From an uncultured Rikenella sp. (GTDB taxonomy: Bacteria > Bacteroidota > Bacteroidia > Bacteroidales > Rikenellaceae): a stretch of 10,547 bases of DNA. Numbering within the stretch: the first letter of the stretch is position 1; every line of letters starts with the position of its first letter. This document shows, piece by piece, positions 1 through 6,255 of the stretch. The position numbers were made by a program, and so were the translations under genes. Where the stretch lies: assembly GCA_910577885.1 (NCBI GenBank), contig CAJTNK010000066.1, forward strand, positions 1 through 10,547. The letters run 5' to 3'. Below the pieces are notes generated by a model. The model ran no database searches. It saw only the letters and a list, made by a program, of their open reading frames with translations, and was not told where the DNA came from.

Positions 1-4
1 TCAA

Positions 5-61
5 CTATTTCGCACTCGGCGAAATAGAATGAATCGCCAAGGCGCGCGGACAAAGACCGTT
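5..61 (+). repeat. left arm of inverted repeat pair (mate 493-550)
   Basis: The arm begins with a perfect 9-bp stem and 5-nt loop (5-13 pairs with 19-27). It then carries CCAAGGCGCGCGG at 37-49, followed by AAAGACCGTT at 52-61. The mate at 493-550 has the same order in reverse complement: a 9-bp stem with 5-nt loop, the identical 13-mer, and GAAGACTGTT. The stem sequences differ between the arms while stem and loop lengths are kept, so structure seems conserved more than sequence. Any flanking target duplication on the left would lie outside the window. Confidence 0.6.
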
Positions 62-239
62 GGGCGGAGCAGAGTGGTGGCGGAAGTGGTTTTCGATGGG
101 TCGGGCGCCTGAGAATTGGGCTGCAAGCAGGAAATCTGCACTCCGCAGGAGTGCGCGAGCCTCCGCCACCCCGTGCGGGGCGCGGAACTTCGTTGGCGCT
201 CGTTGCTTTCCCCGCTGGCGGCGGCTCGCAGGTTTGGCT

Positions 240-450
240 CCGTCATCCTCTTCCTGGAGGCAACGCAACTGAAAACCGTACGCACGGTGATTGTAGCTCT
301 GTGGTCCGATCCCGGCGTAGTTAAAGCTTAAGTAGTGGGCATAGCCACTTCTTGAAAGAATCGACGAAGACCAAATGTACCCGAGGTTACCAACGTTCCG
401 CAAAGCACCATAACCTCTATTGCTTTCGGCGTCGCGGAAGCCCGGGGGTG
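240..450 (-). pseudogene. FISUMP-type C-terminal domain fragment (5'-truncated)
   Basis: Minus-strand translation gives GFRDAESN, then GALRNVGNLGYIWSSS, AHYLSFN and finally NHRAYGFQLRCLQE. This is the usual C-terminal pattern of Fibrobacter succinogenes major paralogous domains, found in many secreted or lipoprotein-anchored Bacteroidota proteins: aGyRd, GYYWSSS, then NNRAYGFsVRCV. Upstream of the glycine near 442 the similarity stops at GC-rich repeat sequence that includes the palindrome at 454-467. No signal peptide or N-terminal domain is present. After the RCLQE block the frame stays open for about 80 residues of Arg/Ala/Pro-rich sequence unlike the family, where the protein normally ends a few residues later. 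I infer a remnant cut off by repeat insertion or recombination. The alternative is a non-expressed cassette or retroelement variable region rather than simple decay. Confidence 0.5.
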
Positions 451-492
451 CCGGTGCCGCTCGGCACGCGGGAGGGGCCATTCGGGCGAAAA

Positions 493-550
493 AACAGTCT
501 TCGGCCGCGCGCCTTGGGAAATCATATCCGATAAACTCATCGTTTATCGG
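493..550 (-). repeat. right arm of inverted repeat pair (mate 5-61)
   Basis: Read on the minus strand, the arm starts with the stem CCGATAAAC (550-542), a 5-nt loop and GTTTATCGG (536-528). It then has a 10-nt spacer, CCAAGGCGCGCGG (517-505) and GAAGACTGTT (502-493). The 13-mer is identical to the one at 37-49 and the hairpin geometry matches. A six-T run follows the motif on the minus strand (about 494-489), giving this arm some terminator character. The two arms enclose a segment of about 430 bp containing the FISUMP fragment. Confidence 0.6.
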
Positions 551-634
551 TTTGATTTCCTCTTAAGGCGTGGCGCGCGGGATTTCTCGCTGCATTTTGT
601 GACGCAAACCCAGCAAAAGCCCCGGAGGGGCGGT

Positions 635-699
635 CGCCCGCGGGGATTTCACTCGATTGTGCTCTCGCACAACGGTTGAAATCCCTCTTTAGGCGGGCG
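635..699. repeat. nested three-tier stem structure
   Basis: Three inverted repeats are nested around one centre: CGCCCGC 635-641 with GCGGGCG 693-699; GGGATTTCA 643-651 with TGAAATCCC 677-685; and TTGTGC 657-662 with GCACAA 667-672 around a 4-nt loop. The long composite stem could fold in RNA from either strand. There is no T run directly after it and no gene overlaps it. Confidence 0.55.
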
Positions 700-813
700 G
701 GGTGCCGCTCGGCACTCGAAAGCTGGAGTTGGTTCGGCAACAAGCTGGAACTGCCCTGCGCGGGCGGCGGCCCAACTAAGGCTAAGATAACCCCGGCAAA
801 AGCCCCAGCGGGG

Positions 814-868
814 CCCCCGGCGGGACGGGCAAAACTTCGTTTTGCTGGGGCCTGACGGGAGAGAAAAA
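814..868 (+). repeat. 55-bp repeat, copy 1 (inverted mate at 10493-10547)
   Basis: This block is identical over 55 bases to the reverse complement of 10493-10547. It contains the hairpin GCAAAAC-TTC-GTTTTGC at 829-845. It also contributes to a larger stem in which GCCCCAGC at 802-809 pairs with GCTGGGGC at 844-851; on the minus strand that stem is followed by TTTT, like a terminator. Relative to DUF4293 transcription the copy begins 155 bases past the stop codon. Confidence 0.9.
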
Positions 869-937
869 GGGGCAGAGACAACCCCAGCAAAACGCCCTTT
901 GGGCGTGCCGCTCGGCACCCCGGATCGGAGAGATCAC

Positions 938-992
938 AAAAAAAGCCCGACAACCCCCCAAAACAAATATTATAGAGGCGGGTCGGTCGGGC
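938..992 (-). terminator. Rho-independent terminator of DUF4293
   Basis: On the minus strand, GCCCGAC (992-986) pairs with GTCGGGC (951-945) and is followed at once by seven T residues (944-938). The 34-nt loop contains ACCC and a GGGGGG run, which can extend the stem after a small internal loop. It starts about 30 bases past the DUF4293 stop at 1023. No comparable terminator was found between the VWA gene and DUF4293, so it may also end read-through from the large operon. Confidence 0.8.
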
Positions 993-1022
993 AGGTGATG
1001 TGTGAGTCTCGCCGAACAATTA

Positions 1023-1568
1023 TTATCGGATCCGGTCGAGCGATTTGATGAGCGCGATGTCCTTCGAGATCCCCCGGTAGGCGAAGTAGACGAACAGCAG
1101 GGCGATGATCGGGAAAAGGTCTGTCACGGAGTAGTCGACAGCGTAGTCCCGGTGCATCGTTTCGAGCATGTCGCGGAGTTTGTAGAGGTAGAGGATGATA
1201 AACGCCTCGATCCCCAGCAGCATGACTGTCAGAGCCAGGCACAACCGCACCTGAAGCCACCGTTTGCGGTAGAGAAAAACGGTCACGAAAGCCACCGCCA
1301 GCGTCAGGCAGACCAAAATCGCCATATACAACGTCGAGACCGCCGGAGCTCCGTTCGCCCGGATGCTCCACAGGTCGAACACGATCTCCTCTTCGCCCCC
1401 CGCCTCCGGTACGATCACCCGCGTGATCGTACTGTCCGCCCCCGTCGATTCGTAGGTCCCGGCCGGCAAAGCCGGAGCGATCCGAATGGTCGCGAAAGTC
1501 GAAAATAACATCGTCGTCAGCAGTCCCACGACAACCAGCAGATGGACGGTTTGTATGCGTTGCAACAT
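1023..1568 (-). CDS. DUF4293 family integral membrane protein
   Basis: This 181-residue protein matches the Bacteroidota-specific DUF4293 family, whose members begin M(I/L)QRIQTVyLLlv; here the start reads MLQRIQTVHLLVVV. Four hydrophobic segments are visible at about residues 7-27, 78-99, 107-129 and 149-166. A polar loop at about 30-77 carries an acidic GGEEE patch, which is usual for the family. The function of the family is unknown to me; it resides in the inner membrane. I chose the ATG at 1568 rather than one 13 codons upstream (1607), because the upstream one overlaps the promoter box at 1605-1612 and adds residues foreign to the family. The gene follows the VWA gene by 64 bp but has its own promoter and a strong terminator, so it is probably a separate unit. 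Length is normal for the family. Confidence 0.9.
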   Translation of the reverse strand: MLQRIQTVHLLVVVGLLTTMLFSTFATIRIAPALPAGTYESTGADSTITRVIVPEAGGEEEIVFDLWSIRANGAPAVSTLYMAILVCLTLAVAFVTVFLYRKRWLQVRLCLALTVMLLGIEAFIILYLYKLRDMLETMHRDYAVDYSVTDLFPIIALLFVYFAYRGISKDIALIKSLDRIR

Positions 1569-1604
1569 AAGGTTTTTCCGGTTTGTTAGAAACGTGTTCG
1601 GAGG

Positions 1605-1612
1605 CAAAGATA
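1605..1612 (-). promoter_or_regulatory. Bacteroidota -7 box for DUF4293
   Basis: The minus strand reads TATCTTTG, a full match to the Bacteroidota -7 consensus TAnnTTTG. It lies 36 bases upstream of the DUF4293 start codon in the 64-bp gap after the VWA gene, which predicts a leader of about 30 nt. No clear TTG occurs about 20 bases further upstream, where the VWA stop codon lies, so the -33 element is weak or absent. Confidence 0.65.
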
Positions 1613-1632
1613 GTGAATCTCTCTCGGAGAAC

Positions 1633-2760
1633 CTACGATCGGATGTTTTGCGAGATCCACAGGCCGATGTCCTGCCGGCTGAGGGCCGCGGCCATCAGGT
1701 CCGGAAACTTGTCCGGCGTGCAGGCAAAGGCCGGTGCGCCGAGACCGGCCAGAAATTCGGCATTCTGTTTGTCGTACGACGGCGCTCCTTCGTCGTTCAA
1801 CGCCAACAGCACGATCAGTTGCACGCCGCTCTCGATCAGCGAGGCGCACCGCTTGCGCATCTCTCGTTCGTCGCCTCCCTCGTACAGGTCGGTCACCAGC
1901 ACCAGTACGGTCTCTTGCGGCCGGGCGATCACTCCTTGGCAGTAGGTCAGGGCGCGGGCAATGTCCGTTCCGCCTCCGAGCTGTACGCCGAAGAGCAGGT
2001 CGACCGGATCTTGCAGGTCGTCGGTCAGGTCGGCCACCTCGGTGTCGAAGACGACCATCCGGGTCCGCACCGCCGGGATCGAGGCCAGCACCGAACCGAA
2101 AATCCCCGAGTAGACCACCGAGCTGCCCATCGATCCGCTCTGGTCCAGGCAGAGGACAATCTCTTTCATGGCCTTCTGTTTGCGTCCGTAGCCGATTCGG
2201 ACCTCCGGAATGATGGTCCGGTAGTCCGGTTGGTAGTTTTTGAGGTTTCGGGTGATGGTCGTTTTCCAGTCGATCTCGTTGTAGCGCGGATTGCGCCGTC
2301 GCGCCGAGCGGTTCAGAGCCCCGGTCACGGCCTGTCGGGTGGGCACGGAGAGCTTCCGCAGCAGCTCGTCCACCACCCGCCGCACCACTTCGCGGGCCAT
2401 CTCCTTGTTTTTCTCGGGGATGACGCGGCTCAGCGACATCAGGGTCGCCACCAAGTGGACGTCCGGCACGACGGTTTCGAGCATCTCGCGTTCGGTCAGC
2501 AGCGCGGTGAGGTTCAGCCGTTTGATGGCGTCGCGCTGAATGACCTGTACGACGGTCTGCGGGAAGAACTCGCGAATGTCTCCCAGCCATCGGCTCACTT
2601 TCGGTGCCGAGGAGCCGAATCCTCCCTTGCGGTCGCTGTCGTAGACCGCCTCCAGCGACCGGTCGATCCGCAGCTCCTCCGGACTCAACGTCACTCCCGT
2701 GCCGTCGGCTTCGTTGCCTCCCAGGATCAACCGCCACCGTTTCAGTGATTCTTCTTCCAT
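1633..2760 (-). CDS. VWA-domain protein (YehP-like), MoxR partner
   Basis: This 375-residue cytoplasmic protein has an alpha-helical N-terminal half (about 1-195) and a C-terminal von Willebrand factor A domain (about 198-375). The metal-ion-dependent adhesion site is complete: DQSGS at 206-210, threonine 265 in GGGTDIA, and aspartate 291 in LVTDLYEGG, so it should bind Mg2+ or Mn2+ and a protein ligand. VWA proteins encoded with MoxR ATPases act as substrate adaptors, as ViaA does for RavA; that role here is inference. E. coli YehP, as I recall, has about the same length and architecture. The start at 2760 is preceded by a purine-rich GAGAGAGG, and translation begins 20 bp after the DUF5682 stop. 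The same reading frame stays open far upstream without stops, but that part is antisense-like shadow and not part of the protein. It is the last gene of the operon. Confidence 0.93.
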   Translation of the reverse strand: MEEESLKRWRLILGGNEADGTGVTLSPEELRIDRSLEAVYDSDRKGGFGSSAPKVSRWLGDIREFFPQTVVQVIQRDAIKRLNLTALLTEREMLETVVPDVHLVATLMSLSRVIPEKNKEMAREVVRRVVDELLRKLSVPTRQAVTGALNRSARRRNPRYNEIDWKTTITRNLKNYQPDYRTIIPEVRIGYGRKQKAMKEIVLCLDQSGSMGSSVVYSGIFGSVLASIPAVRTRMVVFDTEVADLTDDLQDPVDLLFGVQLGGGTDIARALTYCQGVIARPQETVLVLVTDLYEGGDEREMRKRCASLIESGVQLIVLLALNDEGAPSYDKQNAEFLAGLGAPAFACTPDKFPDLMAAALSRQDIGLWISQNIRS

Positions 2761-2780
2761 ACCTCTCTCGATTTCTCCGG

Positions 2781-5099
2781 TTAAGATTCGCTTGTTTCGA
2801 GGCCCAATAATCCGAAGATCAGGGGCACTGTTTTGGCCGCTTCGGCTTCGTTGCAACCTCTTTCTCCGGTCCGGGCGGCGTGTTTCGTTCCCGCTTCCGA
2901 GCCGGTCCCGTAAGCCTTGGCTTTTTCGCCCAGCTTGCGCCGTTCGGCGGGCGTAAACTCGCAGAACGTGCGCTTGAGGATCGGCAGCAGTTCGGTGAAC
3001 ACTTCCGGCTCCAGTCCGCACACCCAGTCGTTTACCAACCCCCACAAGGCGTCGTCCAGCAGCAGAACGGAACCCGAAGCGTGCAGAAAGCCCTCGAACC
3101 AGTAGGCCATATCGGCCGGCGGATTCCCCGCCGAGGTGTAGTAGCTCAAGGCGGTTCGCATCTCCTCGCCTGAAATACGTCCCCGGTCGTTCAGCAGCCG
3201 GACGGCGTAGCCGGCCAGCAGCGGATGGACATTGGCCGCCGCGGCGATCCGTTCCACGAATTCGATCCACAGGCCGCTCATCTCCGCATCGTTGAGTGTC
3301 CCGAGCGCATAGTCGACCGCCACGATCCGTTTGAGCACCTCGGCGGCGGCCTCTTCGTCGATGTTGATGCAGACGAGCGCCCCTCCGGCCAGAATCCGCG
3401 CTACGATAGCCCGCAGCATGTGGCCGATCTGCGAGAAGTCCATTTGTCGCACGTTGCCGTAGCGGACAATCTCCGCCAAGTCCGGCACTGCCTGCATCAG
3501 TTCCAGGATGTCGGTCGAGGTGGCCGAGAGACGGTCCAGCTGGCCGGTCATCGCCGCGGTCAGGTCCGGCAGGTCGGCCGGAATCGACCGGTTCAACAGC
3601 CCGGTCAGGGCGCTCAGCCGGTTGATTCGGGTTGTCTCCTGCAACAGGTAGTTTCGTGTCGCCTCTTCCACGGTGTTCCCCCAAACGGCCGCTTCGATGA
3701 TTTGCAGGATCTGTTCCGGATCGTGGTACAAGGTCCACCGCTCCCGAAAAGTCCCTTGTCCGCCTCCCTGGCCTTCGGGCCGCGCCCACTCGATCCCCAA
3801 CAAGTGGAGGCGGTGAAAGAAGATACTCCGTTCCAGGTCGTTCGGCTTGCGGAGGTCGAGCGCCAGCTCCTTGATCTCGACCGTGAACGGAACCCGGAGT
3901 CGTTTCTGGAGCTTTTCGACGTCCACCAGCAGCGGCACTTTCGGCACGCCGTCCGGCACGCTCCCCAGCCGGTTGCTGACGGTCAGCTTCTCGCGGATGA
4001 TCTGTAACAGGAGGTCCTCGCCGAATCCCATCACGGCGGTCATCGCCTCGTCGAACTCGGCGAGCGACGGCGCAGCCTGTCCGCGGAGCGCCGCGGCAGT
4101 CTGCGCCAGCCGTACGGTCTCGATCACGTGGGCTACCGAGATCTCCATCCCCTGTTCCCGGAGCAGTCCGGCGGCCCGACCGACCCAATAGCTGCCGTCG
4201 TCGTCCGGCCGGCGCCACAGGTGGTCGTACCACCCCGGAGCCTGTACCCCGGCTCCGTATCCGCTGCGACGCGTCAGTCGGTCGTAGGTCCACGGAATCC
4301 ACGTGCACTCGACTTTCACCTTCGGAAGTCCTTTCAGCAGCTCGTTGTCCTCCTTGACGGTGGGCATCTCGGCGAGCGCCGGCACGTGCCAAGCTCCGCA
4401 CACCACCGCAATGCGTTCGAAACCCTCCTTCTGTGCCGCCCGGAGCGTCCGCCGCATCCAGGCTTCGCGCAGCCGGTCCCGTTCCGATGTGGTGTGCGGC
4501 AGCGCTTCGCGCAAGGCCGTCACAGCCTCCCGAACCGCCTCGAAAATACCGGCTTCTCCTCCCTGCCGCTCCACCATGGCCTCCCACCAGCTCTCCCCGT
4601 CGGCATACCCGGCGATCTCGGCCAGCGCGTCGAACGGGTCGCCTCCCGAAATCGACTCGTTGGTTTCGGGTTCGGCTTTTAGGTCGGCTTCCGGGTCGGT
4701 TTTTGGTTCGGCTTCGTCGCCGGTCTCCGGCTCGGCTGTCCCGGTCTCCTCGTCCGCCTGCTCCAACGCCATCCAGTGGGCCAGCGGCAGGTCGAAAAAT
4801 CGAACCTCGACCCCGGCTTCGATCCCGTATCGCAAGGTTTGCCACTCGGGTGAAAACTCGGCGAAGGGATAATACACCGCTTGTCGAGGCCGGTCGGGCC
4901 GATAGGCGAGCAGGGCCGCCGGAGGTTCCATGCCGCTCGCGGCGACGTACGGAACCAGCTCGGCCGCTTCGACCGGACCCTCCAGCAGGATGAGGTCCGG
5001 CTCCAGCTCCCGCAGGTAGCGTTCCACGCTCCGGCACGATCCCGGGCCGTGGTGTCTGATGCCTAATAAATGAATCGCCATGCCTTCGATGTTCTTCAT
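2781..5099 (-). CDS. DUF5682 family protein (YehM-like)
   Basis: This 772-residue soluble protein belongs to the DUF5682 family found beside MoxR and VWA genes. The N-terminus reads HLLGIRHHGPGS (10-21), then DLILLEGP (35-42), and later VVCGAWHVPAL (232-242). A histidine motif near the start, E-G-P, and a second G-x-x-H resemble the layout of the TraB/ChaN/erythromycin-esterase-like fold. That placement, and any hydrolase activity, is inference. Residues about 114-150 form an acidic Glu/Thr/Ala/Pro linker encoded by imperfect short DNA repeats. The C-terminal 400 residues are helical, with no signal peptide or membrane segment. The start is uncertain: ATG at 5099 gives the length quoted, and ATG at 5081 (MAIHLLGIRHH) is equally plausible and has GAAGG just before it. 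The gap to the MoxR gene upstream is 27 bp. Confidence 0.88.
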   Translation of the reverse strand: MKNIEGMAIHLLGIRHHGPGSCRSVERYLRELEPDLILLEGPVEAAELVPYVAASGMEPPAALLAYRPDRPRQAVYYPFAEFSPEWQTLRYGIEAGVEVRFFDLPLAHWMALEQADEETGTAEPETGDEAEPKTDPEADLKAEPETNESISGGDPFDALAEIAGYADGESWWEAMVERQGGEAGIFEAVREAVTALREALPHTTSERDRLREAWMRRTLRAAQKEGFERIAVVCGAWHVPALAEMPTVKEDNELLKGLPKVKVECTWIPWTYDRLTRRSGYGAGVQAPGWYDHLWRRPDDDGSYWVGRAAGLLREQGMEISVAHVIETVRLAQTAAALRGQAAPSLAEFDEAMTAVMGFGEDLLLQIIREKLTVSNRLGSVPDGVPKVPLLVDVEKLQKRLRVPFTVEIKELALDLRKPNDLERSIFFHRLHLLGIEWARPEGQGGGQGTFRERWTLYHDPEQILQIIEAAVWGNTVEEATRNYLLQETTRINRLSALTGLLNRSIPADLPDLTAAMTGQLDRLSATSTDILELMQAVPDLAEIVRYGNVRQMDFSQIGHMLRAIVARILAGGALVCINIDEEAAAEVLKRIVAVDYALGTLNDAEMSGLWIEFVERIAAAANVHPLLAGYAVRLLNDRGRISGEEMRTALSYYTSAGNPPADMAYWFEGFLHASGSVLLLDDALWGLVNDWVCGLEPEVFTELLPILKRTFCEFTPAERRKLGEKAKAYGTGSEAGTKHAARTGERGCNEAEAAKTVPLIFGLLGLETSES

Positions 5100-5126
5100 G
5101 GGTGTGGGGGCAGAGGGATCGAGCGG

Positions 5127-6203
5127 CTACAGCAGCTCTTTCGATGCCCGGTAGATGTCTTTCCATCCGTCGCGGTTCTTGACGACGGTTTCCATGTACT
5201 CTTGCCACACGACTTTGTCCTGCACCGGATCCTTGACCACCGCGCCGAGGATCCCCGACACGAGGTCGTCGGCGTGCAACGCCCCGTCGCCGAAGTAGCC
5301 GGCCATCGCCAGCCCGTTGTTCACCACCGAGATGGCTTCGGCCGTGCTGAGGGTTCCGGTCGGGCTCTTGAGTTTCGTTTTGCCGTCCTGACTCCTCCCC
5401 TGGCGCAGTTCGCGGAAGATGGTCACGACGCGCCGAATCTCCTCCAAGGCCGGCCGTTCGGCCGGCAGCTGCATCACCTGACCGAAGCTCTCGACGCGCC
5501 GCCGGACGATGTCGATCTCCTCGTCCAGCGTGTCGGGCAGCGGCAGGATCACGGTGTTGAACCGACGCTTCAGGGCGCTCGAGAGGTCGTTGACCCCTTT
5601 GTCGCGGTTGTTGGCCGTGGCGATGAGGTTGAAACCCCGGACGGCCTGGATCTCTTTGTTGAGCTCCGGCACGGGGAGGGTCTTTTCCGACAGGATCGTA
5701 ATCAGGGTATCCTGCACGTCCGACCCGATGCGGGTCAGCTCCTCGATCCGGGCGATTCGTCCCTCCTGCATGGCTTTCATCACGGGGGTCTGAACCAGCG
5801 CCCCTTCGCTGGGTCCCTCGGCCAGCAGACGGGCGTAGTTCCATCCGTACCGAATGGCCTCTTCGCCGGTGCCGGCGGTCCCCTGTACGATCAAGGTCGA
5901 GTCGCCGGAAATAGCCGCCGCCATATGTTCGCTCACCCAGCTCTTGGCGGTCCCCGGGAGCCCGTACAGCAGCAGCGCGCGGTCGGTGACCAGCGTCGCC
6001 ACGGCGATCTCCATCAAGCGCCGGTTGCCGATGTACTTGGGCGAAACTTCGAAGCCGTCGGCCAGTTTGCCGCCCATCAGGTACAGAACGACCGATTGCG
6101 GCGAGAGTTCCCAGTTCTCCGGCACGGGGTGGGTTTCGTTCTTCTTCAGTTCGTGGAGCTCTTCGGCGAACTGTTGTTCGGCGTGTTGTCTCAGTAAGTC
6201 CAT
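5127..6203 (-). CDS. MoxR-type AAA+ ATPase (YehL-like)
   Basis: This 358-residue ATPase has Walker A GLPGTAKS at 81-88. The sensor-1 region is NLIATANNRDKG (192-203), and ALKRRFN (210-216) supplies the likely arginine finger. The segment GRIARIEELTRI (148-159) sits where Walker B belongs; the usual D-E pair reads E154-E155. The C-terminal helical lid runs from about 220 to 350. MoxR proteins assemble as hexamers and remodel or activate partner proteins with the help of a VWA protein, and the VWA gene lies two genes downstream. The upstream gap of 52 bp contains a six-T run but no -7 box, so it is probably read from the operon promoter. The stop is 27 bp before DUF5682. The frame opposite (5070-6197) is also open but encodes only shadow sequence. 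Confidence 0.94.
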   Translation of the reverse strand: MDLLRQHAEQQFAEELHELKKNETHPVPENWELSPQSVVLYLMGGKLADGFEVSPKYIGNRRLMEIAVATLVTDRALLLYGLPGTAKSWVSEHMAAAISGDSTLIVQGTAGTGEEAIRYGWNYARLLAEGPSEGALVQTPVMKAMQEGRIARIEELTRIGSDVQDTLITILSEKTLPVPELNKEIQAVRGFNLIATANNRDKGVNDLSSALKRRFNTVILPLPDTLDEEIDIVRRRVESFGQVMQLPAERPALEEIRRVVTIFRELRQGRSQDGKTKLKSPTGTLSTAEAISVVNNGLAMAGYFGDGALHADDLVSGILGAVVKDPVQDKVVWQEYMETVVKNRDGWKDIYRASKELL

Positions 6204-6255
6204 AGTGGGTGTAAGGTGTGTTTTGTTACAAAAAATCTCTCCCTCCGGCGTCGGA

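Larger units (their letters stand above)
607..905 (-). repeat. three GC-hairpin plus TTTTGCYGGG modules
   Basis: Read on the minus strand, the same design occurs three times: a short GC hairpin, a T tract, then GCTGGG or GCCGGGG and TT. The copies are 631-607 (GCCCC/GGGGC stem, TTTTGCTGGGTTT), 814-789 (GCCCC/GGGGC stem, TTTTGCCGGGGTT) and 905-880 (GCCC/GGGC stem, GTTTTGCTGGGGTT). All share the orientation of DUF4293 transcription. They look like weak terminators with a conserved tail, although the T tracts are only four long, so termination is an inference. Confidence 0.55.
454..918. repeat. three copies of palindrome GTGCCGCTCGGCAC
   Basis: Identical 14-bp copies lie at 454-467, 702-715 and 905-918. 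Each forms a 6-bp stem with a 2-nt loop as written, and each sits in a G-rich context (GGGCGGGGTGCC, GGGCGTGCC and similar). They fall downstream of DUF4293 on its transcribed side. The first abuts the break point of the FISUMP fragment. No function can be read from them; they resemble REP-type intergenic repeats. Confidence 0.7.
1..1022. other. gene-poor, repeat-rich kilobase
   Basis: I see no intact protein-coding gene in this stretch. Open frames exist on both strands, but they are GC-rich, mutually overlapping, low in recognisable motifs and interrupted by hairpins, so they look like by-products of base composition. What can be supported is a fragment of a FISUMP-type gene (about 240-450, minus), inverted repeats at 5-61 and 493-550, three copies of the 14-bp palindrome GTGCCGCTCGGCAC, three GC-hairpin/T-tract modules, a nested stem at 635-699, the 55-bp repeat at 814-868, and a Rho-independent terminator at 938-992. 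The mixture suggests a decayed accessory locus or a nest of small non-autonomous repeats downstream of DUF4293. Confidence 0.75.

Noticed and set aside
240..450. DGR template repeat
   Set aside because: A template should keep AAC/AAT runs at the variable codons; here they are already diversified, so only a variable-region-like remnant is plausible.
537..1019. 160-codon minus-strand frame after DUF4293
   Set aside because: It runs through the terminator, the 55-bp repeat and the palindromes. The composition is Ala/Pro/Arg-rich and no family is recognised.
1..1022. CRISPR array or tRNA cluster among the repeats
   Set aside because: The repeats are irregularly spaced, palindromic and of different kinds, with no spacer-repeat periodicity and no cloverleaf pattern.
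1486..2748. 420-codon plus-strand frame antisense to VWA
   Set aside because: It is His/Arg/Gln-rich with no recognisable motif and lies fully antisense to a well-supported gene.
2761..5844. Very long open frame upstream of and continuous with the VWA gene (would give a 1403-residue protein)
   Set aside because: The extension overlaps DUF5682 and MoxR on the same strand in another frame, is Arg/Gly/Pro-rich without domains, and VWA homologues start at 2760. It is a GC-bias shadow.
5070..6197. 375-codon plus-strand frame antisense to MoxR
   Set aside because: It mirrors the ATPase codons and has no domain; such frames are common opposite GC-rich genes.
6204..6255. Possible attenuator or second promoter before the MoxR gene
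   Set aside because: There is a six-T run after a weak 4-bp stem, but no TAnnTTTG box, so it is too weak to call.
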